Assembly (NCBI RefSeq): GCF_003002925.1
Contig: NZ_PVTK01000011.1
Coordinates: forward strand, 1 to 64,000
DNA from: Vreelandella songnenensis
Lineage (GTDB): Bacteria > Pseudomonadota > Gammaproteobacteria > Pseudomonadales > Halomonadaceae
Length of the DNA: 64,000 bases
Reading direction: 5' to 3'
In this document: piece by piece, positions 35,045 to 42,536 of the stretch
Numbering within the stretch: position 1 is the first letter of the stretch
How the letters are laid out: each line of letters begins with the position of its first letter
Translations under genes and position numbers: made by a program
Notes under the pieces: generated by a model
Seen by the model: only the letters and a program-made list of their open reading frames with translations
Told to the model about the DNA's origin: nothing
Databases searched by the model: none

Positions 35045-35905
35045 TTATGTCAGGGTAACTTCGTAACCCGTGAATTTTCGAAGATTAATTACCCCGGTAT
35101 CGAGTATCAGGTACTGCCCTTTGATGCCTTGGAGCACGCCATCCACCCGCGCCTGCTTATCGAAATTGTGCGACACGACCTTGCGGGGAAACACTTCGAC
35201 AGGGTATTGAAATGACCGCGGCTTTTCATCCAGGGGGCGAATGGCGTCGCTGCCGTGCAGTTCGCGCAGCTGATTCAACCCGCCTTCAAGCAACGCCAGC
35301 AGCCGGTCGCGCTCGCTGACAAGGTCTAACGCTTCCACTTCGCCCTTGAGCATGGCCCGCCAGTTGGTCCGGTCGCTGACCTGCTCCTTGAAGAGCATCT
35401 CCACAAGCCCTGACTGCTGGCGGGTATTGACCTCAAGAATTGGCAGCGCCTGAATGGCGCCCTGATCCAGCCAGCGGGTAGGCATTTGCGTCTTGCGGGT
35501 AATCCCCACTTTCAAGCCGGAAGAATTGGCCAGATAGACGATATGCGGCTGAAAGCAGTGCTTCTCGCCCCATTCGGGCTCTCGGCAGGTACCCTGAAAA
35601 AAGTGGCAGGTTTCCGGCTTCATGATGCAGGTATCGCACTGGGCCAGACGCTTGAAACACGGATAGCAGTAGCCTTGGGCAAAGCTTTTTCGGGTTGCCC
35701 GGCCGCAGTGCGTACAGGCGATAGCGCCGCTCCACTCAAGCGATATCGGCGTGCCGATACGCGCGTTGAGCGGCACCTGCTGCTCGCCTGCGCGCAGGTG
35801 GTACACCACCGATGCGTCTTGACTTGCGGGCAGAGTGGCCACCATTTTACTCAGACAGCCTTGAACGGAGTTGACAGCATCAGTCACGCGTTGCATCCCG
35901 AGCAA
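35045..35905 (-). CDS. DUF2797 protein with zinc-finger-like cysteines
   Basis: 286 residues matching DUF2797. Two cysteine clusters, IACTHCGRATRKSFAQGYCYPC and AQCDTCIMKPETCHFFQGTC in pieces, suggest one or two bound zinc ions. CFQPHIVYLANSSGLKVGITRK and QMPTRWLDQGAIQALPI resemble a GIY-YIG-like fold start (VYLA...KVGIT), and the end is LILDTGVINLRKFTGYEVTL. Function is unknown. Its start overlaps the yeaC 3' end by 26 nt; an ATG at 35896 would shorten the overlap. Close linkage to yeaC suggests a shared process. Confidence 0.82.
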   Translation of the reverse strand: MLGMQRVTDAVNSVQGCLSKMVATLPASQDASVVYHLRAGEQQVPLNARIGTPISLEWSGAIACTHCGRATRKSFAQGYCYPCFKRLAQCDTCIMKPETCHFFQGTCREPEWGEKHCFQPHIVYLANSSGLKVGITRKTQMPTRWLDQGAIQALPILEVNTRQQSGLVEMLFKEQVSDRTNWRAMLKGEVEALDLVSERDRLLALLEGGLNQLRELHGSDAIRPLDEKPRSFQYPVEVFPRKVVSHNFDKQARVDGVLQGIKGQYLILDTGVINLRKFTGYEVTLT

Positions 35906-36164
35906 GCCCGGCCATTTCAGGGGTCACGTTGGCGCCCGAAGACGCCGCCCCGCAAGTGCGCTGTTCCAGATAGCCCACCCGGTTCTCTTCGGGAACGTTG
36001 TTTTCCGCCTCATAGCGCATGACCGCTTCCAGGCAGAGTTCCGTCTGCTCCTGAGTCAGAAAGCGCCCGTCCGGCCACTTGCGTAGCGACACGGCCTGTT
36101 TGAGGCTTTCATAAATCGCCGGGGTCATCTGGTTGATCATCTTGTCGAAGGTCATATCGCTCAT
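35880..36164 (-). CDS. yeaC: YeaC family protein (DUF1315)
   Basis: 94 residues. MTFDKMINQMTPAIYESLKQ and VSLRKWPDGRFLTQEQTELCLEAVMRYEA match the YeaC/DUF1315 family of gammaproteobacteria. It is soluble, mostly helical, and of unknown function. The C-terminal part (NRVGYLEQRTCGAASS...) is longer than in E. coli YeaC. It overlaps the DUF2797 gene and follows the rhomboid gene by 10 bp, all on one strand. Confidence 0.8.
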   Translation of the reverse strand: MSDMTFDKMINQMTPAIYESLKQAVSLRKWPDGRFLTQEQTELCLEAVMRYEAENNVPEENRVGYLEQRTCGAASSGANVTPEMAGLARDATRD

Positions 36165-36174
36165 TGAAAGCCTC

Positions 36175-37023
36175 TCAGTTTTTTTTCAAACGGCGGGCGG
36201 AATAGAGCCAGCCGGTGACAAGCCCTACCAGAAGGCCGCCCAAATGCGCTTCGTTGGCCACGTTGCCAAACCCGACGGAGCCCGCAAGGTCCGTCATGGT
36301 AAACACCATCCACCCCAGCATGAAGACCACCAGCATCTGAGGCACGAAAAAACCACTTTGCGGTACTCGGCGGGACATCAGCCATACGTGGCCAAGCAAG
36401 GCGTACACGACGCCGGACATCCCGCCAAACAGCACCGTGCCGGTCACGTACTGGGCAATATTGGCGCCAATACCCGCCACCAGAACCAGCAGCAGCATGG
36501 TCTTGCTGCCCTGCAATGCCTCGATCTGGCGGCCAAAATACCACAGCCACATCAGGTTGAAGATAAGGTGCATCCAGCCAAAATGCAGAAACGCCGGCGA
36601 CAGCAGCCGCCAGAGCTGGCCTGCCATCAGCGTGTCGCTCAATCCTTCGTACACCAGTTGATTACCCGCGACACTGACCGGCACGATGGTAAGAGCCATG
36701 ACGACGCTGTCGCCCAGCACGGCGATCAGGCCAAAAACCGCTAGGCTGATGGCAATCGCAAACGCGGTGACCGGCACCCGCCGCAGCGTGGTTGCAAGCC
36801 CCGTCCCGCGAGCGGCGTGGGTGGGCTGGTCGAGAATGAGCGACTCACCCCGCTCCCAGCGTGCCACCAGCGCTTTGAGCTGCTCTTGCTGGCGCGGGTC
36901 GGCCACCCATAGCACCGAGCCGTCCGGCTCATCGGTAATGCGATGGCCTATTCGATAATGCCAAAGTGCCTTGCGTAGTTCCTGCGTATCGGCACCGCTT
37001 GGTAATCGCGCAACGGGGTGCAT
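36175..37023 (-). CDS. Rhomboid family intramembrane serine protease
   Basis: 283 residues. An N-terminal cytoplasmic part of about 90 residues (MHPVARLPSGADTQELRKAL...) is followed by six or seven helices. Catalytic Ser is in FGGMSGVVYALLG and catalytic His in NVANEAHLGGLLVGLVTG; HLIFNLMWLWYFG is the conserved Asn helix. It cleaves membrane-anchored proteins; the substrate is unknown. The frame is open to 37137, but GGGAGAGG stands before the ATG at 37023 and an intrinsic terminator lies at 37104-37134, so the shorter form is right. Confidence 0.88.
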   Translation of the reverse strand: MHPVARLPSGADTQELRKALWHYRIGHRITDEPDGSVLWVADPRQQEQLKALVARWERGESLILDQPTHAARGTGLATTLRRVPVTAFAIAISLAVFGLIAVLGDSVVMALTIVPVSVAGNQLVYEGLSDTLMAGQLWRLLSPAFLHFGWMHLIFNLMWLWYFGRQIEALQGSKTMLLLVLVAGIGANIAQYVTGTVLFGGMSGVVYALLGHVWLMSRRVPQSGFFVPQMLVVFMLGWMVFTMTDLAGSVGFGNVANEAHLGGLLVGLVTGWLYSARRLKKN

Positions 37024-37103
37024 AGCCTCTCCCAGTAGTAGCCCTTGGCTAGTAATCCATGCGTGGAGCTTATGATCAAAAATTATCGGTGCAGCGTACA
37101 GAC

Positions 37104-37134
37104 GAAAAAAATCCGGCGGAGGGGGCCGCCGGAT
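37104..37134 (-). terminator. Intrinsic terminator (sRNA candidate 1 / metallophosphatase 3' end)
   Basis: Stem ATCCGGCGG/CCGCCGGAT with AGGGGG loop, followed on the minus strand by TTTTTT. It is 139 bp after the metallophosphatase stop, and the 12-nt box GATCCCTTGCTT ends 2 nt before it. Confidence 0.88.
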
Positions 37135-37214
37135 CAAAGCAAGGGATCATTCAAGGGAACACTTACTCTGATAGCCGCCCGCACAGTTAGTTCAGCCTTT
37201 TCGCAAAAATAATG
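37104..37214 (-). ncRNA. Candidate small RNA 1
   Basis: A possible promoter on the minus strand, -35 TTTGAC (37243-37248) and -10 TACAAT (37221-37226) with a 16-bp spacer, would start transcription near 37214 and give about 110 nt ending at a strong terminator. No open reading frame fits. The RNA would carry GTGTTCCCTTGAATGATCC and then the box GATCCCTTGCTT just before the stem. The same 12-nt box stands in the same place in candidate 2. It could instead be the 3' UTR of the upstream gene or a product processed from it. Confidence 0.4.
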
Positions 37215-37273
37215 TAAGCGATTGTAACTCTTGCAAACGCGCGTCAAACGCCAAGGGTTTCAGACCTATCGAT

Positions 37274-38230
37274 TTATCCACGATCATCTTTAACCACTTG
37301 AATCCAGGTAAAATTATCAGCGCTTAGCTGACGTTCACCATTCCATCGATAGGCCACCAGACGCCCATATTTCACCGCGCTGTAGTCAAGGCAGGCGATA
37401 TTTTGGGTAGGCAGCGCCGGAATTCCTTCACACCAGTAATGACCGATAAAAAGCGGCGGCTGTTCAGGCCCATAGTAGCTCAGCCGCTGGCGCTCGCTGT
37501 GGCTGAGAGGCCGTTTTTCCAGCTCGCCCGGCAGGTTATCGGGCTGAAAAACCACATCGCCCCACTGCTCGGGCTGGGCCGCCCAGAAGTGCGCGCGAAA
37601 ACTCTGCCGGGTATAGCCGTCGCCGGATTGAATAGCCACGCCACTGGGGAGAGGAATATTTGCACCGCGGGTCAAGCGGTCGATGATCTCATAGGCCTGG
37701 GTGGAGGGGTCGGTGGACTCGACCAGAAAGCGGGTATCGATGCGCCCATCGGGAAAACGCGCCTTCAACTGCTCGATCAGCGCCTCGTCCCAGCAGGCGT
37801 GTACCACGCGAATGCCGTCGATTTCCAGAAACAGCGGCAGCGTCTTGAACCAGGCAAGCGTATCGTCCCACTCGTTAGTGTAATCCCGGTACTGGGCCAG
37901 GGTATCTTCCATGATGCGGTTGTGGCGTGGCGTATGCTCGCGCAGCCAGCGCTTGTTGCTGCCGGGCGGCGCGGGGTGAGTATAGGCCAGCGCGTTGTGC
38001 TCATGGTTGCCCATCACGATATACGCCTGCCCGGCTTCCACCATACGCCGCGCTACGCGCACCGCCAGACGAATACGCGGGCCACGATCGATCAGATCTC
38101 CCAGAAAGATCACCTTGCGTTCAGGGTGGCGGTAGACGCCCCCCTGCTCGCGGTAGCCGAGCTTTTCCAGCAGCGCGATCAGCGTTGCCCCGCAACCATG
38201 AACGTCGCCAATCAGGTCGTAACCCGCCAT
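37274..38230 (-). CDS. Metallophosphoesterase (ApaH/PrpA-like)
   Basis: 318-residue calcineurin-like phosphoesterase. Metal motifs: YDLIGDVHGCGATL (D.H), VIFLGDLIDRGPR (GD..DRG), VMGNHEHNAL (GNHE) and downstream His residues (VVHACWD, FIGHYWCEG). Order and spacing resemble the Ser/Thr phosphatase and Ap4A hydrolase group, but the length exceeds ApaH and the substrate is uncertain. ATG 38230 (MAGYDLIGD) has GGGAG upstream. It begins 2 nt after the nadK stop, so the two are translationally coupled, which hints at nucleotide metabolism. Confidence 0.82.
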   Translation of the reverse strand: MAGYDLIGDVHGCGATLIALLEKLGYREQGGVYRHPERKVIFLGDLIDRGPRIRLAVRVARRMVEAGQAYIVMGNHEHNALAYTHPAPPGSNKRWLREHTPRHNRIMEDTLAQYRDYTNEWDDTLAWFKTLPLFLEIDGIRVVHACWDEALIEQLKARFPDGRIDTRFLVESTDPSTQAYEIIDRLTRGANIPLPSGVAIQSGDGYTRQSFRAHFWAAQPEQWGDVVFQPDNLPGELEKRPLSHSERQRLSYYGPEQPPLFIGHYWCEGIPALPTQNIACLDYSAVKYGRLVAYRWNGERQLSADNFTWIQVVKDDRG

Positions 38231-38232
38231 GC

Positions 38233-39177
38233 TCAATCTCCCAGCCGGTGGCTCCAACCCAATTTACTGCGCAGCACATCGTAGAAATTATGCCCCATGG
38301 GATGCACCAACTGCACGCGTTCGGGCTTGCGCTTGATGACCAGGACGTCATCAGGTTTGGCGACCGCTCGCGTTTGTCCATCGCAGCTGATATGCGGGTA
38401 GGTCTGGTTGGTTTCCCCGATATGGATGCGAATCTCACTGGCCGCATCGATCACGATAGGCCGGCTTGAAAGCGTATGGGGGAACATGGGCACCAGCGTC
38501 ACGACATCGAGCTTGGGATGCATAATGGGCCCACCGCCGGAAAGCGCGTAGGCGGTTGAACCGGTAGGCGTTGCGATAATCAGGCCGTCACTGCGCTGGC
38601 TGTACACGAACTGGCCGTCGATAAACAGCTCGAACTCGATCATGCGAACGGCTTTACCCGGATGCACCACCACCTCGTTCAGCGCCTCGCCGTTACCCAC
38701 GGCCACACCGTGGCGATACAGCACCGCGTCCAGCAGAAAGCGCTCTTCGACCTCGAATTCCCCGGCCAGTACTTCACCTACCCGGCTTTCCAGCTCATCT
38801 GGCGAGATATCGGTCAAGAACCCCAGCCGCCCCCGGTTGACGCCCAGAATCAGCGTGCCACTGCGGCACAGCGTGCGGGCCGCCCCCAGCAAGCTGCCGT
38901 CACCGCCCACCACGATCACCAGATCACACAGCTCGCCCAGCATGCGTCGGCTGGCTTCCGGCTGGCCGTGCTTGGGAAGCGCAGTAGCCGTGCGGTCTTC
39001 CACCAGCACCTGGTAGCCGTGCTCGACGAGATAGCCAATCAGGCGCTGCAAGGAGTCGACGACTTTTGCGCTACCCAAGCGGCCAATCAGCCCGATCGTT
39101 TTGAAGGGCCGGGTACGCGCTTGCCCAGCTGCTTGGCCGGGCGGCGGTGTCGAGGATGGCGGTGGGGTATTAGGCAT
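38233..39177 (-). CDS. nadK: NAD kinase
   Basis: 314 residues. ATP-dependent phosphorylation of NAD to NADP. Seen: VIVVGGDGSLLGAARTL (GGDG), NRGRLGFLTDI, LNEVVVHPGKAVRMIEFEL (NE motif) and DGLIIATPTGSTAYALSGGGPI. It carries an unusual Pro/Ala-rich N-terminal extension of about 25 residues (MPNTPPPSSTPPPGQAAGQ) before the family start TIGLIGRLG, so a later start is possible though no better ATG is evident. First gene of an operon with the metallophosphatase. Confidence 0.94.
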   Translation of the reverse strand: MPNTPPPSSTPPPGQAAGQARTRPFKTIGLIGRLGSAKVVDSLQRLIGYLVEHGYQVLVEDRTATALPKHGQPEASRRMLGELCDLVIVVGGDGSLLGAARTLCRSGTLILGVNRGRLGFLTDISPDELESRVGEVLAGEFEVEERFLLDAVLYRHGVAVGNGEALNEVVVHPGKAVRMIEFELFIDGQFVYSQRSDGLIIATPTGSTAYALSGGGPIMHPKLDVVTLVPMFPHTLSSRPIVIDAASEIRIHIGETNQTYPHISCDGQTRAVAKPDDVLVIKRKPERVQLVHPMGHNFYDVLRSKLGWSHRLGD

Positions 39178-39293
39178 GGACGGCTCTCGCTAGCATCAGC
39201 CTGCCATTATGGAGATAGCCAGGGTTTCGGGCAAATGGGCTTAGGACTTGTGGGCTTAGGACGCAGGGACTTGGCCATGCCCGCCCGCGCGCC

Positions 39294-40163
39294 TCAGGCA
39301 AGTGCCCTACGGCGACGGGCCAGCCACCAGTTGTTAAGCCATAGCGAGGCGCCCATGATTAGTGCGCCGATCAGCAGCCGGGGAACATCCGCATCCCGGT
39401 TCCAGATCAGCAGGTTGATCAGCAGCCCGGCGGGAATGAGCGCGTTGTTCATGATCGCAAGCGTTCCGGCGTCTACCTTCGTCGCGCCCTGGTTCCAGGC
39501 GAAGTAACCGACCCCTGAGGCCATCAATCCAAGCCAGGCAAGCACGCCCCATTGCAGCGAGGTGGTGGGCAGTGCGCTACTGTTGCCAAACAGCAGGTAG
39601 GCCGGCAGTGCCACGAGCATGGCGCCAATAAAGAACCAGCCAAACACGTTGTGCCAGGCAAGCGTAGGCGGTAGATCCGCGGCCAGGCGGCGATAGCCAA
39701 CCTGCCCCAGGGCAAAGCACAGGTTAGCGCCCTGAACCACTAAAAACCCCATCCAGAAACCGCTATCGATACCGTCGTAGCGAATCACCGCCGCGCCGAT
39801 GACGGCCAGTAGTGCAGTTATCAGGTACATGGGGGTGAAACGACCAAACATCAGGTCATCAAGCAGCGCGATATAGACCGGCGTAAAGATGGTGAACAGC
39901 AGCACTTCCGGCACGGAGAGCAGTAGAAACGATTGGTAAAAGAAGGTGTACATGACACCCAGCTGTATGGCTCCCAAGGCCATCAGGGCAAGGCGCTGCT
40001 TGCCACGCAAAAGGCTTGGACGCAGAAAGGGGAGAAACACCAGCATGGCTAGCGTTACCCGCATCAATACCGCGAAGTAGCTGTCTACCTGCCCTGACAG
40101 ATACACCCCTATCAGTGAAAATGAAAATGCCCAAAGCGCCGTTACGCCGACCAGATAGCCCAT
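39294..40163 (-). CDS. EamA-family (DMT) transporter
   Basis: 289 residues with ten predicted membrane helices in two EamA repeats (first about 1-135, second about 150-280), starting LVGVTALWAFSFSLIGVYLSG and ending WWLARRRRALA. Drug/metabolite transporter superfamily; homologues export amino acids or other small metabolites. The motif ALWAFSFSLIGVYL is common in carboxylate/amino-acid type members. No operon partner. An inverted repeat GTAAACC/GGTTTAC (40165-40192) sits immediately before its start and may be an operator. Confidence 0.8.
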   Translation of the reverse strand: MGYLVGVTALWAFSFSLIGVYLSGQVDSYFAVLMRVTLAMLVFLPFLRPSLLRGKQRLALMALGAIQLGVMYTFFYQSFLLLSVPEVLLFTIFTPVYIALLDDLMFGRFTPMYLITALLAVIGAAVIRYDGIDSGFWMGFLVVQGANLCFALGQVGYRRLAADLPPTLAWHNVFGWFFIGAMLVALPAYLLFGNSSALPTTSLQWGVLAWLGLMASGVGYFAWNQGATKVDAGTLAIMNNALIPAGLLINLLIWNRDADVPRLLIGALIMGASLWLNNWWLARRRRALA

Positions 40164-40250
40164 TGTAAACCCCGCGTTATAAAATGGTTTACGCGAATTA
40201 TACGGACTTTACGTTACCTGCCAAGCGGTAAACCCAAGGCAATTATAAAG

Positions 40251-40793
40251 TTAACGACGCCCCAGCCACATAAACGCGTAAATGACGCCCGGCACCCAGC
40301 CAAGCAGCGTCAGAATGACGCTTATAACGATGCGCCCGGCACTTGCGCCGGTTAATCCCAGCGCAAGCGGCGGCAGCAAAACGGCCAGAATGCGATAGGC
40401 GGCCTTGAGGGCCGCGGGTTCACTCTGGACGTGCTGCTGCGGGGCTTTCTGTCCGCTGGCACTGGCAGGTTCGTGAGGTACCTGGGCAGGGGTTACGACA
40501 GGCGGCGTAAAGTGGCCGACAGCCTCCTGCGCGTTAGCGGCCAGCACAGCGTCAGACTGGCCTTTACGGTGCGCCTGCTTGTCAATTTTCTGCTCAAGGC
40601 TTGCGGCGTCAAAAGCGATATCGTCGTGGTGGCGCTCCCAGTCTTCCCAATCGTGGGGCGTGCCGGACTTGGGCCGTTGCATACCGGCCCCGCGGGCACG
40701 CTCCCAGGCTTTCTCCTCAAGCGTGTTGGGGCGCTCGGGCTCACGCTCTACGCCAACGCCTTTGCGATTTAGATACTCACGTGCGTCCATGTA
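40251..40793 (-). CDS. Pmp3/YqaE-like membrane protein with long N-terminal region
   Basis: 180 residues. The C-terminal 50 (YRILAVLLPPLALGLTGASA, RIVISVILTLLGWVPGVIYAFMW) is a Pmp3/YqaE (UPF0057) module with two helices. The first 125 residues are charged, with EREPERPNTLEEKAWERARG, GTPHDWEDWERHHDDIAFD and a Pro/Ala-rich linker. Pmp3 proteins alone are about 55 residues and affect membrane potential and salt tolerance in yeast and plants; the extended form is less usual. ATG 40793 has AAGGAG 7 nt upstream and is preferred to a start at 40823. Confidence 0.75.
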   Translation of the reverse strand, partial: YMDAREYLNRKGVGVEREPERPNTLEEKAWERARGAGMQRPKSGTPHDWEDWERHHDDIAFDAASLEQKIDKQAHRKGQSDAVLAANAQEAVGHFTPPVVTPAQVPHEPASASGQKAPQQHVQSEPAALKAAYRILAVLLPPLALGLTGASAGRIVISVILTLLGWVPGVIYAFMWLGRR

Positions 40794-41162
40794 AGGCTCC
40801 TTGGTGGCATGCATGATAGCCAAGCGTTGAAGTTTACGTTCAAGCTACCCACTCAGCTATGCTTACCTTGAGTGGTAGCATAAACTATCAGGCCTGGCGC
40901 TACCCTGCCTGCCCCTTGAACGCCTCAGCACGCAGCCGTAGATCGAGCAGGCAAAAAAAACCGCTGCCGGGAAGGCAGCGGAAGCAAGGGATCGAGAAAC
41001 AATAGCTAGGACAACACTATTAGCGACTGCTATCGCTACGTTGCCTGTACTACTTCAGACACTCTGCGTTGAAAAAGTTCGCCCGCCGGTAAAATTTTCG
41101 TCTTGGATAGCGCGCGCGTATACTTGACGACTAAATGAAGAACCGCGGCTGGGAGTTAACGC
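40794..41162. other. Gap with an inverted repeat and sRNA candidate 2
   Basis: About 370 bases with no gene. GCTACC-C-ACTCA (40844-40855) pairs with TGAGTGGTAGC (40869-40879), and flanking GTTTA (40832-40836)/TAAAC (40881-40885) extends the arms; it may be an operator for the 40793 gene. At 40953-40981 is a terminator reading leftwards with no minus-strand gene to its right, which is the basis of the sRNA call. Confidence 0.5.
40953..41060 (-). ncRNA. Candidate small RNA 2 and its terminator
   Basis: Stem CCGCTGCC/GGCAGCGG (40961-40968, 40974-40981), loop GGGAA, then eight T on the minus strand. The nearest gene to the right is on the plus strand, so the terminator has no protein-coding partner. 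The box GATCCCTTGCTT (40993-40982) touches the stem, exactly as in candidate 1. I could not find a clear promoter, so the 5' end near 41060 is a guess. Confidence 0.4.
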
Positions 41163-41522
41163 ATGGCACTATACCTGCTGGTACTCGGGGTTTGCCTATT
41201 GGTAATCGGGGGCGTGCTAGCGGTGCTTTTGACCGTAGGTACACCGCGCTATCGCACCGAACCCAAGGATCTGCTGGCCCTTTTCGATAAAGCGTTGAAT
41301 AGCCAGGTAGGTGAAACCGAGTGGAATGCGATTATCGGCTACCCGATTCGCCACAATGAGTATCTAGAAGGCGTGCGCCGTCGTGCCTCGCACCTGATGG
41401 AGCTTCATGGACGGCGTTGGCAGATTGCTCAGGGCAAGCCGCTTTTGAATGCACAGGGCCAAGAGGAGCTTCAAGTATTACGTGACCATCTAGCGGCCCA
41501 TACGGCGTTGCGTCAGCAATAG
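41163..41522 (+). CDS. Hypothetical membrane-anchored protein
   Basis: 119 residues: one N-terminal helix (YLLVLGVCLLVIGGVLAVLLTVG) and a soluble basic domain (RYRTEPKDLLALFDKALNSQ..., NEYLEGVRRRASHLMELHGR). Not recognised. GGGAG lies 8 nt before the ATG. It is 30 bp upstream of the AraC regulator's start on the same strand, so they may be co-transcribed. Confidence 0.6.
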   Translation: MALYLLVLGVCLLVIGGVLAVLLTVGTPRYRTEPKDLLALFDKALNSQVGETEWNAIIGYPIRHNEYLEGVRRRASHLMELHGRRWQIAQGKPLLNAQGQEELQVLRDHLAAHTALRQQ

Positions 41523-41552
41523 CGGCTCAAGCAGCGCCAGGAGATGACACTC

Positions 41553-42386
41553 ATGCCGAGCACCATTCGCAAGATCCCGCTGGATAGCGCCACTCATCAC
41601 CACGCGCATGATTTCCATCAGATCGTGATTACGCTCTGCGGCTCTTCGGAATTCGAGATCGAAGGCCTTGGCGGGCGCATCAACGCCTTTTCGGGCTGTA
41701 TCGTGCCGGCCAATCACGAGCACTACTACGCAGGCCACGGCCACAATCGCCAGCTGATCCTGGACTTGCCCGAAGACGCCCCAGCCTTGACCGGCGAACA
41801 TCGCGAGCTGGTAGCCCTGTTTGACGCGCCGCGTTTTTTTGCTCTCGATACACCGCTGCGTCACTACCTGGCGTTCATGGAGAGCGAGCTGGCCCAGGGC
41901 TTCGACCCTTCCGTCACTTCGTTTCAGCAGGACCGCCTGGCAGCAACGCTGCTTGGTTCGTTGAAAGCGCGTCTGGGCGATGCCACTTCCGCCTGTCAGC
42001 GGCGCATCGATATGCCCCAGATAGACCGCTTTATCCATCATCACCTGGCCGATGAGCTACGCGTGGCAGACCTGGCCAAACTGGCCTGCCTGAGTGAGGC
42101 GCATTTTTCCGAGCGCTTTCGTGCCCAGACAGGGCTCTCGCCCTGGCAGTACGTCAAGCGCCAGCGCCTGCACGCCGCGCGCCAGTTGATCCTGCAAAGC
42201 CGTCTACCGCTGACCGATATTGCCATTCAAACCGGCTTTGCCAATCAGAGTGCTCTCTCGCATGCCTTTCGACGTAGCTACGGCGTATCACCGCGCACAT
42301 TGCGTCAAGGCACCCCGGCGCCTTTCGCGCCAGCCTCATCGGCAGCAGGAAAAAGCCCGCTGACGGCGCCAAACGCCTACTACTAA
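41553..42386 (+). CDS. AraC-family regulator upstream of putA (PruR-like)
   Basis: 277 residues. An N-terminal cupin-like sensor domain (HHHAHDFHQIVITLCGSSEFEI, VPANHEHYYAGHGHNRQLIL) and a C-terminal double helix-turn-helix of AraC type (ELRVADLAKLACLSEAHFSE, LTDIAIQTGFANQSALSHAF, RRSYGVSPRTLR). ATG 41553 has AGGAG 9 nt upstream; the ATG at 41544 abuts that site. Its position just before putA and PutA's lack of a DNA-binding domain point to the role of PruR in Pseudomonas, an AraC-type activator of proline catabolism. Inferred from context. Confidence 0.8.
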   Translation: MPSTIRKIPLDSATHHHAHDFHQIVITLCGSSEFEIEGLGGRINAFSGCIVPANHEHYYAGHGHNRQLILDLPEDAPALTGEHRELVALFDAPRFFALDTPLRHYLAFMESELAQGFDPSVTSFQQDRLAATLLGSLKARLGDATSACQRRIDMPQIDRFIHHHLADELRVADLAKLACLSEAHFSERFRAQTGLSPWQYVKRQRLHAARQLILQSRLPLTDIAIQTGFANQSALSHAFRRSYGVSPRTLRQGTPAPFAPASSAAGKSPLTAPNAYY

Positions 42387-42416
42387 AGTTGAAAACGGCC
42401 TACGCTTGCCATGAAA

Positions 42417-42445
42417 TTGACACGTTTTGCCGAGAAAACGACATA
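42417..42445 (+). promoter_or_regulatory. putA promoter candidate with inverted repeat
   Basis: Consensus -35 TTGACA (42417-42422) followed by a weak -10 (GACATA). The spacer is an inverted repeat CGTTTT-gccgag-AAAACG (42423-42440). A strong -35 with a poor -10 fits an activator-dependent promoter. Confidence 0.4.
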
Positions 42446-42536
42446 CACCAAAGCGCGCGGCACTCTACATTCGAGCGCTGCCTGGGCGTAAACGCCCTAC
42501 TACCTATTCGCTTTAACTGGATTCACGGGGGCCTCA

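Noticed and set aside
40165..40192. Inverted repeat GTAAACC/GGTTTAC before the EamA gene
   Set aside because: Seven-base arms with a 14-base AT-rich centre are not strong enough alone; mentioned in the gene entry only.
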